Of a stretch of 64,000 bases of DNA, positions 16,387-24,901 are shown piece after piece (position 1 is the first letter of the stretch; each line of letters starts with the position of its first letter). The notes below the pieces were generated by a model. The model had not been told where the DNA came from and searched no databases. It saw nothing but the letters and a program-made list of their open reading frames with translations. Position numbers and translations under genes: made by a program. This DNA is from Nocardia niigatensis NBRC 100131 (GTDB lineage: Bacteria > Actinomycetota > Actinomycetes > Mycobacteriales > Mycobacteriaceae), in the NCBI RefSeq assembly GCF_000308655.1, contig NZ_BAGC01000026.1, positions 155,496 through 219,495 on the forward strand, given 5' to 3'.

Positions 16387-16710
16387 ATGACCTTGTTGTT
16401 GCTGGCGTTGGCGATCGCGTGTGAGGTGACGGCGACTGTTTCGCTGAAGATCTCGGAGGGGTTCAGCAGGCTGGTGCCTTCGGTCATCGTGGTGATCGGG
16501 TATGGGGCCGCGTTCTTCTTCCTGTCGCAGGCGTTGAAGCGGGGGATGGCGATCGGCGTGGCGTACGGGATCTGGTCGGCGGTCGGTGTGGTGGCGGTGG
16601 CGACGATCGGGGCGCTGTTCCTGGACGAGCGGATCACGCCGGTGCAGATCGGGGGGATCGTGCTGGTGATCGCGGGGGTGCTGGCACTGGAACTCGGTGG
16701 GGCGCACTGA
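16387..16710 (+). CDS. Small multidrug resistance (SMR) family transporter
   Basis: The 107-residue protein has four membrane helices and the SMR signature, including the proton/drug-coupling glutamate in helix 1 (Glu13 in A-I-A-C-E-V-T-A-T-V-S-L-K), helix 3 G-V-A-Y-G-I-W-S-A-V-G, and helix 4. It should work as a dimeric proton-coupled exporter of cationic lipophilic compounds, like EmrE/Mmr. It is a single-gene type, not a paired heterodimer. Substrates cannot be told from sequence. Confidence 0.92.
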   Translation: MTLLLLALAIACEVTATVSLKISEGFSRLVPSVIVVIGYGAAFFFLSQALKRGMAIGVAYGIWSAVGVVAVATIGALFLDERITPVQIGGIVLVIAGVLALELGGAH

Positions 16711-16761
16711 CTGTCGTCCGACACCCCGGACGGCCGATGGGCAGCCCGGTTGCCGCCGGGG

Positions 16762-17985
16762 TCAATCCTGGACGCGCACCAGGTATCCGGCGTCCGCGAG
16801 GGCGGTGAGCATCTCGTCACGGTGGGCGGGGCCGCGGGTTTCGAGGGTCAGCAGGACCTCGACCTCGTCGATGGCGAGCCACGCGCCGGTGCGGGAGTGG
16901 ACGACATCCAGGACGCTGGCCCCGGTGCGGCCGAGTTCGGCGAGCAGGCGGGACAGGCTGCCAGGGCGGTCGGAGATGGTGACGCGGGCGGCGAGGTAGC
17001 GGCCGGCCGCGCTGAGGCCGTGGCCGATGACCCGGGTCAGCAGTAGCGGGTCGATATTGCCGCCCGAGAGTATCGCGCAGACCGGCCCCTCCAGCGCGAG
17101 TTCGGCTGGGCCGCAGGCCATCAGGGCCGCGACGGCCGCCGCGCCGGCGGGCTCGACGATCAGCTTGGCCCGCTCCATGCACAGCAGCAGCGCCTCGGAC
17201 AGCGCATTCTCCTCCACGGTGACGATGGCAGGCGCGTACGCCACGATATGCTCGAACGGCACGTCACCGGGTCGGCCGACCGCGATGCCGTCGGCCATGG
17301 TGGACATCTGCTCCAGCGCCACCGGCTTCCCGGCCGCGAGTGAAGCGGGCCAGGCGGCCGCCTCGGCGGCCTGCACCCCGATCACCCGGACTTGCGGCTT
17401 GCGTCGCTGCACCGCCGCGGCCACCCCGGCGAGCAGGCCGCCGCCGCCCGTCGGCACCACGATCGTGCCGACATCCGGGAGTTGGTCCAGGATTTCGAGT
17501 CCGGCCGTCGCCTGGCCGGCCACGATATCGATGTGGTCGAACGGGTGCACCAGCGTCGCCCCGGTGCGCTCCGCGAAATCCCGTGCGGCGGCAAGGGATT
17601 GGTCGATGGTGTCGCCGACCTGATGCACGGTCGCGCCATATGCCCTGGTGGCCACCAGCTTCGGCAGCGCCGCACCGACCGGCATGAACACCGTGGAGTC
17701 GATGCCGAGTGAGGTCGCCGCCCACGCCACCCCCTGCGCGTGATTGCCCGCGCTGGCCGCCACCACCCCGTGCGCCCGCTCGGCCTCGGACAGATTGGCG
17801 ATGCGGTTGTAGGCGCCGCGCGGCTTGAACGATCCGGTGCGCTGCAGGCTTTCGCATTTCAGCCAGACCTCGTGCCCGATGCGCTCCGACAGCACCCGCG
17901 AGGCCACCACGGGAGTCCGCCGGATCACCGGTGCCAGCAGGGTCGCCGCCGCTTCGATCCGCGCCATGAGCTCCATGCGGGCCAT
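16762..17985 (-). CDS. ilvA: Threonine ammonia-lyase (threonine dehydratase) with ACT domain
   Basis: This 407-residue fold-type II PLP enzyme deaminates threonine to 2-oxobutyrate for isoleucine synthesis. The PLP lysine is Lys54 in G-S-F-K-P-R-G-A; S-A-G-N-H-A-Q-G and the glycine-rich P-T-G-G-G-G-L loop follow. A C-terminal ACT domain (about 325-405) implies allosteric control. A single ACT domain and this length also fit catabolic-type enzymes, so the biosynthetic name is likely, not certain. It is divergent from the permease gene. Confidence 0.88.
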   Translation of the reverse strand: MARMELMARIEAAATLLAPVIRRTPVVASRVLSERIGHEVWLKCESLQRTGSFKPRGAYNRIANLSEAERAHGVVAASAGNHAQGVAWAATSLGIDSTVFMPVGAALPKLVATRAYGATVHQVGDTIDQSLAAARDFAERTGATLVHPFDHIDIVAGQATAGLEILDQLPDVGTIVVPTGGGGLLAGVAAAVQRRKPQVRVIGVQAAEAAAWPASLAAGKPVALEQMSTMADGIAVGRPGDVPFEHIVAYAPAIVTVEENALSEALLLCMERAKLIVEPAGAAAVAALMACGPAELALEGPVCAILSGGNIDPLLLTRVIGHGLSAAGRYLAARVTISDRPGSLSRLLAELGRTGASVLDVVHSRTGAWLAIDEVEVLLTLETRGPAHRDEMLTALADAGYLVRVQD

Positions 17986-18182
17986 GTTGCCAGGTATTCA
18001 CCCATCCGGCGCGGGGGGCGGTCGCACGGCTCGCCGCCGCCGGAGTGTGAAGCAGGTCCGCCCAGGGTGGTCGCGAAAGATATACGGATCACGCAATGAC
18101 GCGGAAACCGAAAAGCAATCCACGGGGAACGGCTCGTTCCTACCTTGAGCCAACCACCAATGGCTCCCGGATCGGATACCCC

Positions 18183-19673
18183 ATGACCGACATCGACTCT
18201 CCCGCCTCGGCGGGCGCGGAATCCACCGCGGCGATTCCCGCTCCAGACTACGACCCCAGGCTGACCAATGACGATCTCGCCCCGCTGAAGAAGCAGACCT
18301 GGGGCTCGTACCACATTTTCGCCTTCTGGATGTCGGATGTGCACAGCGTCGGCGGATACGTCACGGCGGGCAGCCTTTTCGCCCTCGGCCTGGCCGGCTG
18401 GCAGGTGCTCGCGGCCCTGCTGATCGGTATCACGATCGTATATTTCCTGTGCAATCTGGTCGCCGCGCCCAGCCAGCGCGCGGGCGTGCCGTATCCGGTC
18501 ATGTGCCGCAGCGCGTTCGGCGTGAAGGGCGCGAACATCCCGGCCATCATCCGCGGCCTGATCGCGGTGGCCTGGTACGGGATTCAGACCTATCTCGCCT
18601 CGGCGGCCCTGATCGTGGTGGCGGTCAAGCTCTTCCCGAGCCTGGCGCCCTACACGGTGTCGGGCGACTACGGCTTCCTCGGCCTGTCACTGCTGGGCTG
18701 GTGCGCGTACCTGGTGCTGTGGGTGGTGCAGGCGGCCGTGTTCTGGCAGGGCATGGAGTCCATCCGCAAGTTCATCGACTTCTGCGGTCCCGCCGTGTAC
18801 GTCGTGATGTTCTTCCTGTGCGGCTACCTGATCCACAAGGCCGGCTGGAGCGCCATCGACCTGCAGCTCGGCTCGGTGAAGTACCACGGCTGGGACGCGC
18901 TGCCCGTGGTGCTGGGCGCGATCGCGCTGGTGGTGTCCTATTTCTGCGGACCGATGCTGAACTTCGGTGACTTCTCCCGCTACAGCAAATCCATGGCGGC
19001 GGTGAAACGTGGCAACCTGCTCGGGCTGCCGGTCAACTTCCTGGCGTTCTCGCTGCTGGTGGTGATCACCGCGTCGCTGACCATTCCGGTGTACGGCGAG
19101 CTCATCACCGATCCGGTCGAGACGGTCTCCCGCATCGACTCCACCTTCGCCATCGTGCTGGGCGCGCTGACCTTCACCATCGCGACGGTCGGCATCAATA
19201 TCGTCGCCAACTTCATCTCCCCGGCCTTCGACTTCTCGCACGTGAGCCCGCAGCGCATCAGCTGGCGCATGGGCGGGATGATCGCGGCGGTCGGGTCGGT
19301 GCTGATCACGCCGTGGAACCTGTACAACAACCCGGACGTCATCCACTACACCCTCGAGGTGCTGGGCGCGTTCATCGGCCCGCTGTTCGGGGTGCTCATC
19401 GCCGACTACTACCTGGTGCGCAAGCGGACCATCGTGGTCGACGACCTGTTCACCATGGCCGAGAGCGGAAAGTACTGGTACCGCAAGGGATTCAATCCGG
19501 TCGCGGTGACCGCCACCGTGATCGGCGCCATCGCGGCGGTGTTCCCGGTCCTGGCCGATGACGTCTACGGCATGCACACCGCGGCCCAGTACAGCTGGTT
19601 CATCGGATGCGGTCTGGCGCTGGTCGTCTACTACGCGCTGGCCACGCGCAGCAAGCTCATGGTCGAAGCCTGA
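18183..19673 (+). CDS. NCS1-family nucleobase/cation symporter
   Basis: The 496-residue protein has about 12 membrane helices and the NCS1 features W-G-S-Y-H-I-F-A-F-W near helix 1, the N-x-x-A-P-S-Q-R-A-G-V-P-Y-P loop and G-D-F-S-R-Y-S-K in the middle. Members import uracil, cytosine, purines, allantoin or hydantoins with H+ or Na+; the residues here do not let me pick the substrate. ATG 18183 starts the hydrophilic N-tail; an upstream in-frame ATG at 18096 is less likely. A hairpin terminator follows the stop. Confidence 0.88.
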   Translation: MTDIDSPASAGAESTAAIPAPDYDPRLTNDDLAPLKKQTWGSYHIFAFWMSDVHSVGGYVTAGSLFALGLAGWQVLAALLIGITIVYFLCNLVAAPSQRAGVPYPVMCRSAFGVKGANIPAIIRGLIAVAWYGIQTYLASAALIVVAVKLFPSLAPYTVSGDYGFLGLSLLGWCAYLVLWVVQAAVFWQGMESIRKFIDFCGPAVYVVMFFLCGYLIHKAGWSAIDLQLGSVKYHGWDALPVVLGAIALVVSYFCGPMLNFGDFSRYSKSMAAVKRGNLLGLPVNFLAFSLLVVITASLTIPVYGELITDPVETVSRIDSTFAIVLGALTFTIATVGINIVANFISPAFDFSHVSPQRISWRMGGMIAAVGSVLITPWNLYNNPDVIHYTLEVLGAFIGPLFGVLIADYYLVRKRTIVVDDLFTMAESGKYWYRKGFNPVAVTATVIGAIAAVFPVLADDVYGMHTAAQYSWFIGCGLALVVYYALATRSKLMVEA

Positions 19674-19680
19674 GGGGATG

Positions 19681-19712
19681 TCCCTGGCGGCGGTGCCGGC
19701 TGCTGCCAGGGA
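19681..19712 (+). terminator. Hairpin terminator after the NCS1 permease
   Basis: TCCCTGGCGGC (19681-19691) pairs with GCTGCCAGGGA (19702-19712) at 10 of 11 positions, 7 bp after the permease stop. A short TTT lies just downstream. Confidence 0.7.
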
Positions 19713-19722
19713 TTTGCTGAAT

Positions 19723-19759
19723 TATCAATAGGTGTCATGAGTATTAATAGGTGCCATGC
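19723..19759 (+). repeat. Direct repeat in the AT-rich nsrR upstream region
   Basis: An 18-bp unit (19723-19740, TATCAATAGGTGTCATGA) recurs at 19742-19759 with three differences, spaced 19 bp from start to start, about two helical turns. The surrounding 120 bp are far richer in A+T than the rest of the window. It is a candidate regulator site for the nsrR-hmp unit. Confidence 0.5.
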
Positions 19760-19817
19760 TGAAAATGTGTTCTGGGTAACATAATCCGTACGGGGTCGAG
19801 TATTTAAGCGCACAGTA

Positions 19818-19834
19818 GGAAAACCTGCTTTTCC
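19818..19834 (+). promoter_or_regulatory. Inverted repeat upstream of nsrR
   Basis: GGAAAA (19818-19823) and TTTTCC (19829-19834) flank a 5-bp centre, 26 bp before ATG 19861. The placement suits an autoregulatory operator overlapping the nsrR promoter, but it does not match a consensus I can recall with confidence. Confidence 0.4.
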
Positions 19835-19860
19835 CAATCGGAATTAGTACGGTTGGTCCC

Positions 19861-20319
19861 ATGCAGCTCTCCCGGTTCACAGATCTCGGCCTACGGTCGC
19901 TCATGCGGCTGGCGGTCAGTAGTGGAGCCGAGGACAGGGTCACCGTCAAACTCATTGCGCGACAGGTGAATGCTTCCGAAAACTACGTTGCGAAAGCTGT
20001 CTCCCGGCTGGCCGAACTGGGCTATGTCGAGTCTCAGCGCGGACGCACCGGCGGGATCTTCCTGACCGAAGCCGGTAGAAAAACGACCATCGGCACTATT
20101 GTTCGTCAACTCGAATGTGATAACGAAGTCATCGAGTGCGGCGGCGACAATCCGTGCCCATTGTCGAATGCGTGCCGTTTGCGAGGCGTTCTCGCCACCG
20201 CGCAGAAAGCCTTCTACGCCGAACTGGATCGGTACCTCCTGTCCGATCTGGTGGATCAGCGCACCGTGGAGCTGCTGTATATGCCGGTATTCCCGGCGGC
20301 TTCACTCATCGACACCTAG
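19861..20319 (+). CDS. nsrR: NsrR-type nitric-oxide-sensing Rrf2 family repressor
   Basis: The 152-residue Rrf2 protein has a winged helix (about 1-75) and an iron-sulfur loop with Cys93, Cys99 and Cys105. These numbers, together with Asp8, equal the [4Fe-4S] ligands reported for Streptomyces coelicolor NsrR. NO destroys the cluster and lifts repression. The flavohaemoglobin gene starts 8 bp after its stop, so the pair is an NO-response operon, most likely autoregulated from the AT-rich upstream region. Confidence 0.92.
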   Translation: MQLSRFTDLGLRSLMRLAVSSGAEDRVTVKLIARQVNASENYVAKAVSRLAELGYVESQRGRTGGIFLTEAGRKTTIGTIVRQLECDNEVIECGGDNPCPLSNACRLRGVLATAQKAFYAELDRYLLSDLVDQRTVELLYMPVFPAASLIDT

Positions 20320-20327
20320 GAGACCTC

Positions 20328-21575
20328 ATGAGGCTCGCGCCGGATTCCACGCTGAACAATCTCCCCGAGCTGGAACCGGAGCACGCTGAGGTGATCCGCG
20401 CGACCCTGCCCTTGGTGGCCGCGCACATCGACCAGATCACCCCGCTGTTCTACTCCAAGATGTTCACCGCCCACCCCGACCTGCTGCGCGACCGCTTCAA
20501 CCGCGGCAACCAGCATCAGGGCGCACAGCAGAAGGCGCTCGCGGCCTCCATCGCCGTCTTCGCCACCCACCTCGTCGACCCGGCCCTGCCGCATCCGCGG
20601 GAACTGCTGGCCCGCATCGGCCACAAGCACGCCTCGCTGGGCGTCACCGAGCCCGAATACCGCATCGTCCACGAGCATCTGTTCGCCGCCATCGTGGAGG
20701 TGCTGGGCGCGGACGTGGTGACCGCGGAGATCGCGGCGGCCTGGGATCGCGTGTACTGGCTGATGGCAACCACTCTCATCGATTTCGAGCGGGAGCTCTA
20801 CGACGCCGCGGGCGTCGTGCCCGGTGACGTGTTCCGTCAGACCCGGGTGGTGCAGCGCATCGACGATCCCTCCGGGGTGGCCACCTTCGTGGTGGAGTCG
20901 GCCGACCCGTCCGAGCCGCTGCCGGGATTCGTTCCGGGACAGTACATCTCGGTCGGCGCTCGGCTGCCTGACGGCGCCCGTCAGCTGCGGCAGTACAGCC
21001 TGGTCAATCGCGGCGGTGACGGCCGGCTCGCCTTCACCGTGCGCCGGGTGCCCGCCGACGCGGACATTCCGGCCGGTGAGGTCTCTAACTGGCTGCACGA
21101 CACCATCGGTGCGGGCGACGCTCTCGAAATCACGCTGCCCTTCGGCGATCTGACCATCGACACCGAGGCCACCACGCCGGTCGTGCTCATCTCCGCGGGT
21201 ATCGGTGTCACCCCGATGGCGGGCATCCTGGAATACCTGGCGGCCGAAACCCCTGCGCGCCGTACCCTCATCCTGCACGCCGACCGGTCCAGCACCGCCC
21301 ACCCGCTGCGCGAAACAATCGACGAACTGGCCCACCGGTTGGCGGACGTGTACTCCCGCGCCTGGTACGAGGCCGACGGCCACGGCCTGCTGGACGTGAC
21401 CGGAGTCGATCTGCCGAACGACGCGGACTACTACCTGTGCGGCGGCACCGGCTTCCTGCAGTACGTCCGCGCCCAGCTCATGTCCGCCGGAATTCCGTCG
21501 GACCGAGTGCATTTCGAGCTCTTCGCGCCGAACGACTGGCTGCTCGACGCCGATCAGGAGCCCGCTCTCGCCTGA
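20328..21575 (+). CDS. hmp: Flavohaemoglobin (nitric oxide dioxygenase)
   Basis: Hmp oxidises NO to nitrate using O2 and NAD(P)H. The 415-residue protein has a globin domain (about 1-150; proximal His in I-G-H-K-H-A-S-L-G), an FAD domain (about 160-270; R-Q-Y-S-L-V-N) and an NAD-binding domain (I-S-A-G-I-G-V-T-P-M to the C-terminus). TAGGAG overlaps the nsrR stop and precedes ATG 20328. It is co-transcribed with nsrR. Confidence 0.94.
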   Translation: MRLAPDSTLNNLPELEPEHAEVIRATLPLVAAHIDQITPLFYSKMFTAHPDLLRDRFNRGNQHQGAQQKALAASIAVFATHLVDPALPHPRELLARIGHKHASLGVTEPEYRIVHEHLFAAIVEVLGADVVTAEIAAAWDRVYWLMATTLIDFERELYDAAGVVPGDVFRQTRVVQRIDDPSGVATFVVESADPSEPLPGFVPGQYISVGARLPDGARQLRQYSLVNRGGDGRLAFTVRRVPADADIPAGEVSNWLHDTIGAGDALEITLPFGDLTIDTEATTPVVLISAGIGVTPMAGILEYLAAETPARRTLILHADRSSTAHPLRETIDELAHRLADVYSRAWYEADGHGLLDVTGVDLPNDADYYLCGGTGFLQYVRAQLMSAGIPSDRVHFELFAPNDWLLDADQEPALA

Positions 21576-21602
21576 CCGCGAGCGCGATCGATCCCGGCCG
21601 CC

Positions 21603-21623
21603 CGCGGCTGATCCTCAGCCGCG
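21603..21623. terminator. Hairpin between hmp and idi
   Basis: CGCGGCTGA (21603-21611) and TCAGCCGCG (21615-21623) form a perfect 9-bp stem with a 3-nt loop in the gap between the convergent hmp and idi genes. The right arm includes the idi stop codon. There is no T-run. Confidence 0.65.
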
Positions 21624-22181
21624 AGCGGCGACGACCCGCAGCACTCCGCTCAGCCACGGCGTGTAGCGGGCGGGCTCGGCCTCGACATCCTCGGCCAGGG
21701 CGTCGGGCCGGATCCACGCGATATCGGCGACCTCGTCCGGATTCGGATGCGGCGCGGTGCCTGCCAGCCGTCCGATGAGGACGTGGTCGTACTCGAACTC
21801 GACGCGGCCGGTATTCGGATCGGTGGCCTGGTAGGTGAAGGTGCCGGCCTCGGACAGCTCGGCGGTGACGCCGAGTTCCTCGTGCAGCCGCTTGGTCGCG
21901 GCCTGCACCACCGCCTGTCCCGGCTCGGGGTGCCCGCAGCAGGTGTTGGTCCACAGCAGCGGGAACCGGGTCTTCACGCCCGCCCGCTGCTGCAGCAGCA
22001 CTCGCCCGGCCGCGTCGAACAGCAGCACCGAGAAGGCGCGATGCAGGCGTCCGGGCGCGGTGTGGGCCGCGGCCACCGACAGCGAACCCCGTGCCCGGCC
22101 CTGCTCGTCGACCAGTTCGACGAGCAGGGTCTCACGGTCTACCACCGGGGTTGAGTCGGATGCGTCGAGGGTTCCGGTCAC
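21615..22181 (-). CDS. idi: Isopentenyl-diphosphate delta-isomerase, type I
   Basis: Idi interconverts IPP and DMAPP, the two precursors of geranyl diphosphate. The 188-residue Nudix-like protein has the active-site cysteine in T-N-T-C-C-G-H-P and the E-L-G-V helix with metal-binding Glu, E-F-E-Y-D-H being the second site. GTG 22181 overlaps the methyltransferase stop (GTGA), so idi is the last gene of the encapsulin-terpene operon and would feed it with DMAPP for GPP formation. It may also be the cell's general Idi. Confidence 0.93.
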   Translation of the reverse strand: MTGTLDASDSTPVVDRETLLVELVDEQGRARGSLSVAAAHTAPGRLHRAFSVLLFDAAGRVLLQQRAGVKTRFPLLWTNTCCGHPEPGQAVVQAATKRLHEELGVTAELSEAGTFTYQATDPNTGRVEFEYDHVLIGRLAGTAPHPNPDEVADIAWIRPDALAEDVEAEPARYTPWLSGVLRVVAARG

Positions 22182-23050
22182 CTGCCCACCTTATCGGCGG
22201 TGATCATCAGGTACTGGAAGCTGCCCTCCTTGTACGAGGTCAGGAACGGTTTCTCGACGCCGGTGGCGAGTTCGGACCGGGTCCGCAGCTCCCAGTACGG
22301 GATGGTCGCGGGGGTGAGGTCGGTGACCGCGATCGGGGCCAGGCCGTTGGCGGCCAGGGCCTGGAAGTACCGGCTGCGCGGATGGATATTGCAGCCGTAG
22401 TGGGCGTCGATCCAGCTCGCCGAGGCCGAGCGGGCACCGAACACGTCATTGGAGCAGCCGGTGATGCAGACGTAGCGGCCGCCCGGCTCGAGCAGCCGGG
22501 AGAACTCCGCGAACAGCTCGAACAGGTCCACGTACGTGGTGGTCTCATTGGTCCAGATGCCGCGCCTGGAGCCGGATTCGAAACCGGTGTCGAGCATGTT
22601 CTTGAAGTGGAAGCGCACCTTGTCGGCGACACCACGCTGGCCGGCCTGTTCATTGGCGAAGGCCACCTGGTATTCGGAGATGGTGACGCTGTCCACCTGG
22701 CAGCCGAAGCGCTGGTTGGCCATGAAACTGGTGCCGCCGCGGCCGGATCCGCCGTCCATCAGCCGATCGCCGGGGCGAACGTCGCCGAGCTGGTCGAGCA
22801 GCGCGTCGGCCTGGGCGGTCTCCAGGCGGTGCAGCTCCTTGACCAGCCGTTCCTGCCGGGTGTCCGCGGGGCCTTCCAGGACCGACAGGTCCGGTTCGCC
22901 GAGGCCGTAGTGATGGTGATAGAGCCCGTCCACCTCGCCGAGCTTGGTGTTCACCCGGTCGTCGTTGGGGTTGTTGTTCCAGTAGGACGCGACCGATTTC
23001 TGGTATTCGGTCTTCAGCACGGCATCCGGCTGGGGGTGGAGCGCGGTCAT
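22178..23050 (-). CDS. gdpMT: Geranyl diphosphate 2-C-methyltransferase
   Basis: This 290-residue enzyme transfers a methyl group from SAM to C2 of geranyl diphosphate, making the C11 precursor of 2-methylisoborneol. It matches the Streptomyces enzyme through D-G-L-Y-H-H-H-Y-G-[LI]-G, the SAM loop L-M-D-G-G-S-G-R-G-G, N-E-[TS]-T-x-Y-V-D-L and C-N-I-H-x-R. The gene is intact from ATG 23050, which follows the cyclase stop by 65 bp. It is part of the operon shell, cyclase, methyltransferase, idi. Confidence 0.93.
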   Translation of the reverse strand: MTALHPQPDAVLKTEYQKSVASYWNNNPNDDRVNTKLGEVDGLYHHHYGLGEPDLSVLEGPADTRQERLVKELHRLETAQADALLDQLGDVRPGDRLMDGGSGRGGTSFMANQRFGCQVDSVTISEYQVAFANEQAGQRGVADKVRFHFKNMLDTGFESGSRRGIWTNETTTYVDLFELFAEFSRLLEPGGRYVCITGCSNDVFGARSASASWIDAHYGCNIHPRSRYFQALAANGLAPIAVTDLTPATIPYWELRTRSELATGVEKPFLTSYKEGSFQYLMITADKVGR

Positions 23051-23115
23051 GGCAGGTCATCCTCTCGAATGGGTGATATGACGCTGGAAGTACTGCGCGC
23101 GGGAACTCCTGTGCC

Positions 23116-24886
23116 TCAGGGGTTGTCGTTGTAGCGGCGGCCGTCCGCGTGCCAGGCCCGGTTGCCGCCCATCCAGGCCCACAGGCCGGTCAGGAAGCGG
23201 CGCAGCTCCGGGGAGCCGGTGGCGGCGAGGGCGCCCGCCTCGGCCTCGAAGCGGTGCATCAACTCGTCGTGGACCTCGGCGGTGTGCTGCACGGCCTCCC
23301 GGCGTGAGCACTGTTCCTCGGCGGCCAGCACGGTGGGAAGATTGAATTCCCGTCCGTTGGAAAGGTCTTCGCGGGCCATGGAGTAGAGGTCGTTGACCAT
23401 CTGGGCGGCCAGCGCGGCGGTGGTGACCACCCGCCGCACCCGCGGATCGGTGTACTCCGCGGCCGGCACCTCGTAGCCGCCGACCGCGTCGATCGGGGCC
23501 ATGCACAGCAGGAAGCTGTGCGGTTGCCGGTTCAGCAGGTATTCCCAGACGGGCGGCATGCGGCGAGCCGTGCGCCAGCCGGCCTCGGCGCCCAGCGCGA
23601 TGAACCAGCCCGCGATCTCGGTGCGCAGCCGCGCCACCTGGGTCGGGTTGGCGAACTGGGACAGTGCTGGAAGGAGGTCCGGAAGGCCCGCAGAATCGGA
23701 TCGCTCTGCATGGCCTCCTCCACCTTGATCTGGTACCGCGGCGGCAGGTGCACGGGATCCATGGCGGCGGCGGCCAGTTCGAGCCGCGGCCCGAGTTCCG
23801 CCTCCGCGCTGGATCTGCTGCCGTCCGGCGCGATATCGCCGGCGTCCTCCTCGCAGTAGTAGTCGTCCACCGACCACTCCGACACCGCGCACTTGGCCGC
23901 CGCCAGCAGGCGATCCGCGTCGTCGCAGTCCGGGTGGGCCAGCATGATCAGCCGCCCGAAGTCGGCCTTGCGCAGATCGTCGAGCCGTCCCTCGTAGAGC
24001 CCGATCTCCTCGGCCCACGCGATGATCCCGATATTCACCGCCGCCGCGAGCGCCGGGTTGTCCCGCACCGGGGGCGGGCAGTAGAGCGCCGGGATGATCG
24101 GCCCCTGCGCCCGCCGCATGGAGGGGGTCCCGATCCCGCTGGGACCGTGCGCGATCCGCGTGCTCGGAGGTGAACTCGCCGGGGTCCGGTCCAGTTGGGT
24201 GATCGCCCCGAGATCCCATGCGGGATCGAGGGTCTGCACCGGTTCCGCCGAGGTCGGTGCGCCGGACCGGGCGGCCGCCGAGGTGAGAACCGCCTGCGCG
24301 GCATCCGAGATCTCCCCGGCGGTCCGCTTCGGCTCGGGCACGAGCGCCGCCGCATCGGCGGCATTCGCATTGCCCGGCAGCACATTTCGTCGAAGGCTGG
24401 CATTTGTGCCGATTCCCTTGGAGCCGTTCGCCACTCGTCGTGCGGGTCGGCCGGTCGAGCCGACGACCGGCCGCTCCGCGGTATGGGTTTCGGCGGGCGT
24501 AGAGAGGAGCCGGCCGGAGCCCAGGGTGCGGGGGATGGGGCGGAGGGGTTGGGCGACAGGGGAGGTCGGGGGCCGGGGCGTCGGCACCGCGCCGCCGTCC
24601 GGCGACGGCGGACGCGATGCCTGTCCCGCGAGCTCCGCGATCACCTGGGAGGTGGGTAGGTTCACGCGGAGGCTCGGGGCCCCGAGGCCTACGGGGCCGA
24701 GCAGCCGTCGGGGCGAGGGTGTCTCGGCGGCGCCGAGACGAGGATCGTCACCGAGCGCGGCCGCGGCTTCCGTTGCCGCGAGCAGGGTCTGGGGCGCGGT
24801 GGTGTCGAGGTGGTCAGCAGGGCGGCGACGGCCGCCGCCACCTCATGGGTGGCAGGCGGGGCCGCGGCGCGTGAGAGCACCGACAT
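23116..24886 (-). pseudogene. 2-methylisoborneol synthase-like terpene cyclase, encapsulin cargo, disrupted by two frameshifts
   Basis: The family cyclises 2-methyl-GPP to 2-methylisoborneol. ATG 24886 has GAGG upstream and opens 15 nt after the shell stop, but the frame is lost near 24815 and again near 23663. Restoring one base at each site joins three frames into about 590 residues: a disordered Pro/Ala-rich N-terminal half of some 270 residues, then the class I cyclase with D-D-Y-Y-C-E-E (metal site 1) and N-D-L-Y-S-M-A-R-E (metal site 2), ending at 23116. At the second site F-Q-H is followed in the next frame by L-S-Q-F-A-N-P, as one missing C would cause. The N-terminal half has three copies of a G-x-x-G-[LI]-G-[TA] motif. 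Sequencing error is the alternative. Confidence 0.88.
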
Positions 24887-24901
24887 GACGGGACACCTCG
24901 C

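Noticed and set aside
19725..19955. Minus-strand frame upstream of nsrR
   Set aside because: It overlaps the nsrR promoter and start, lacks a ribosome site and resembles no family. The AT-rich stretch is better explained as regulatory DNA.
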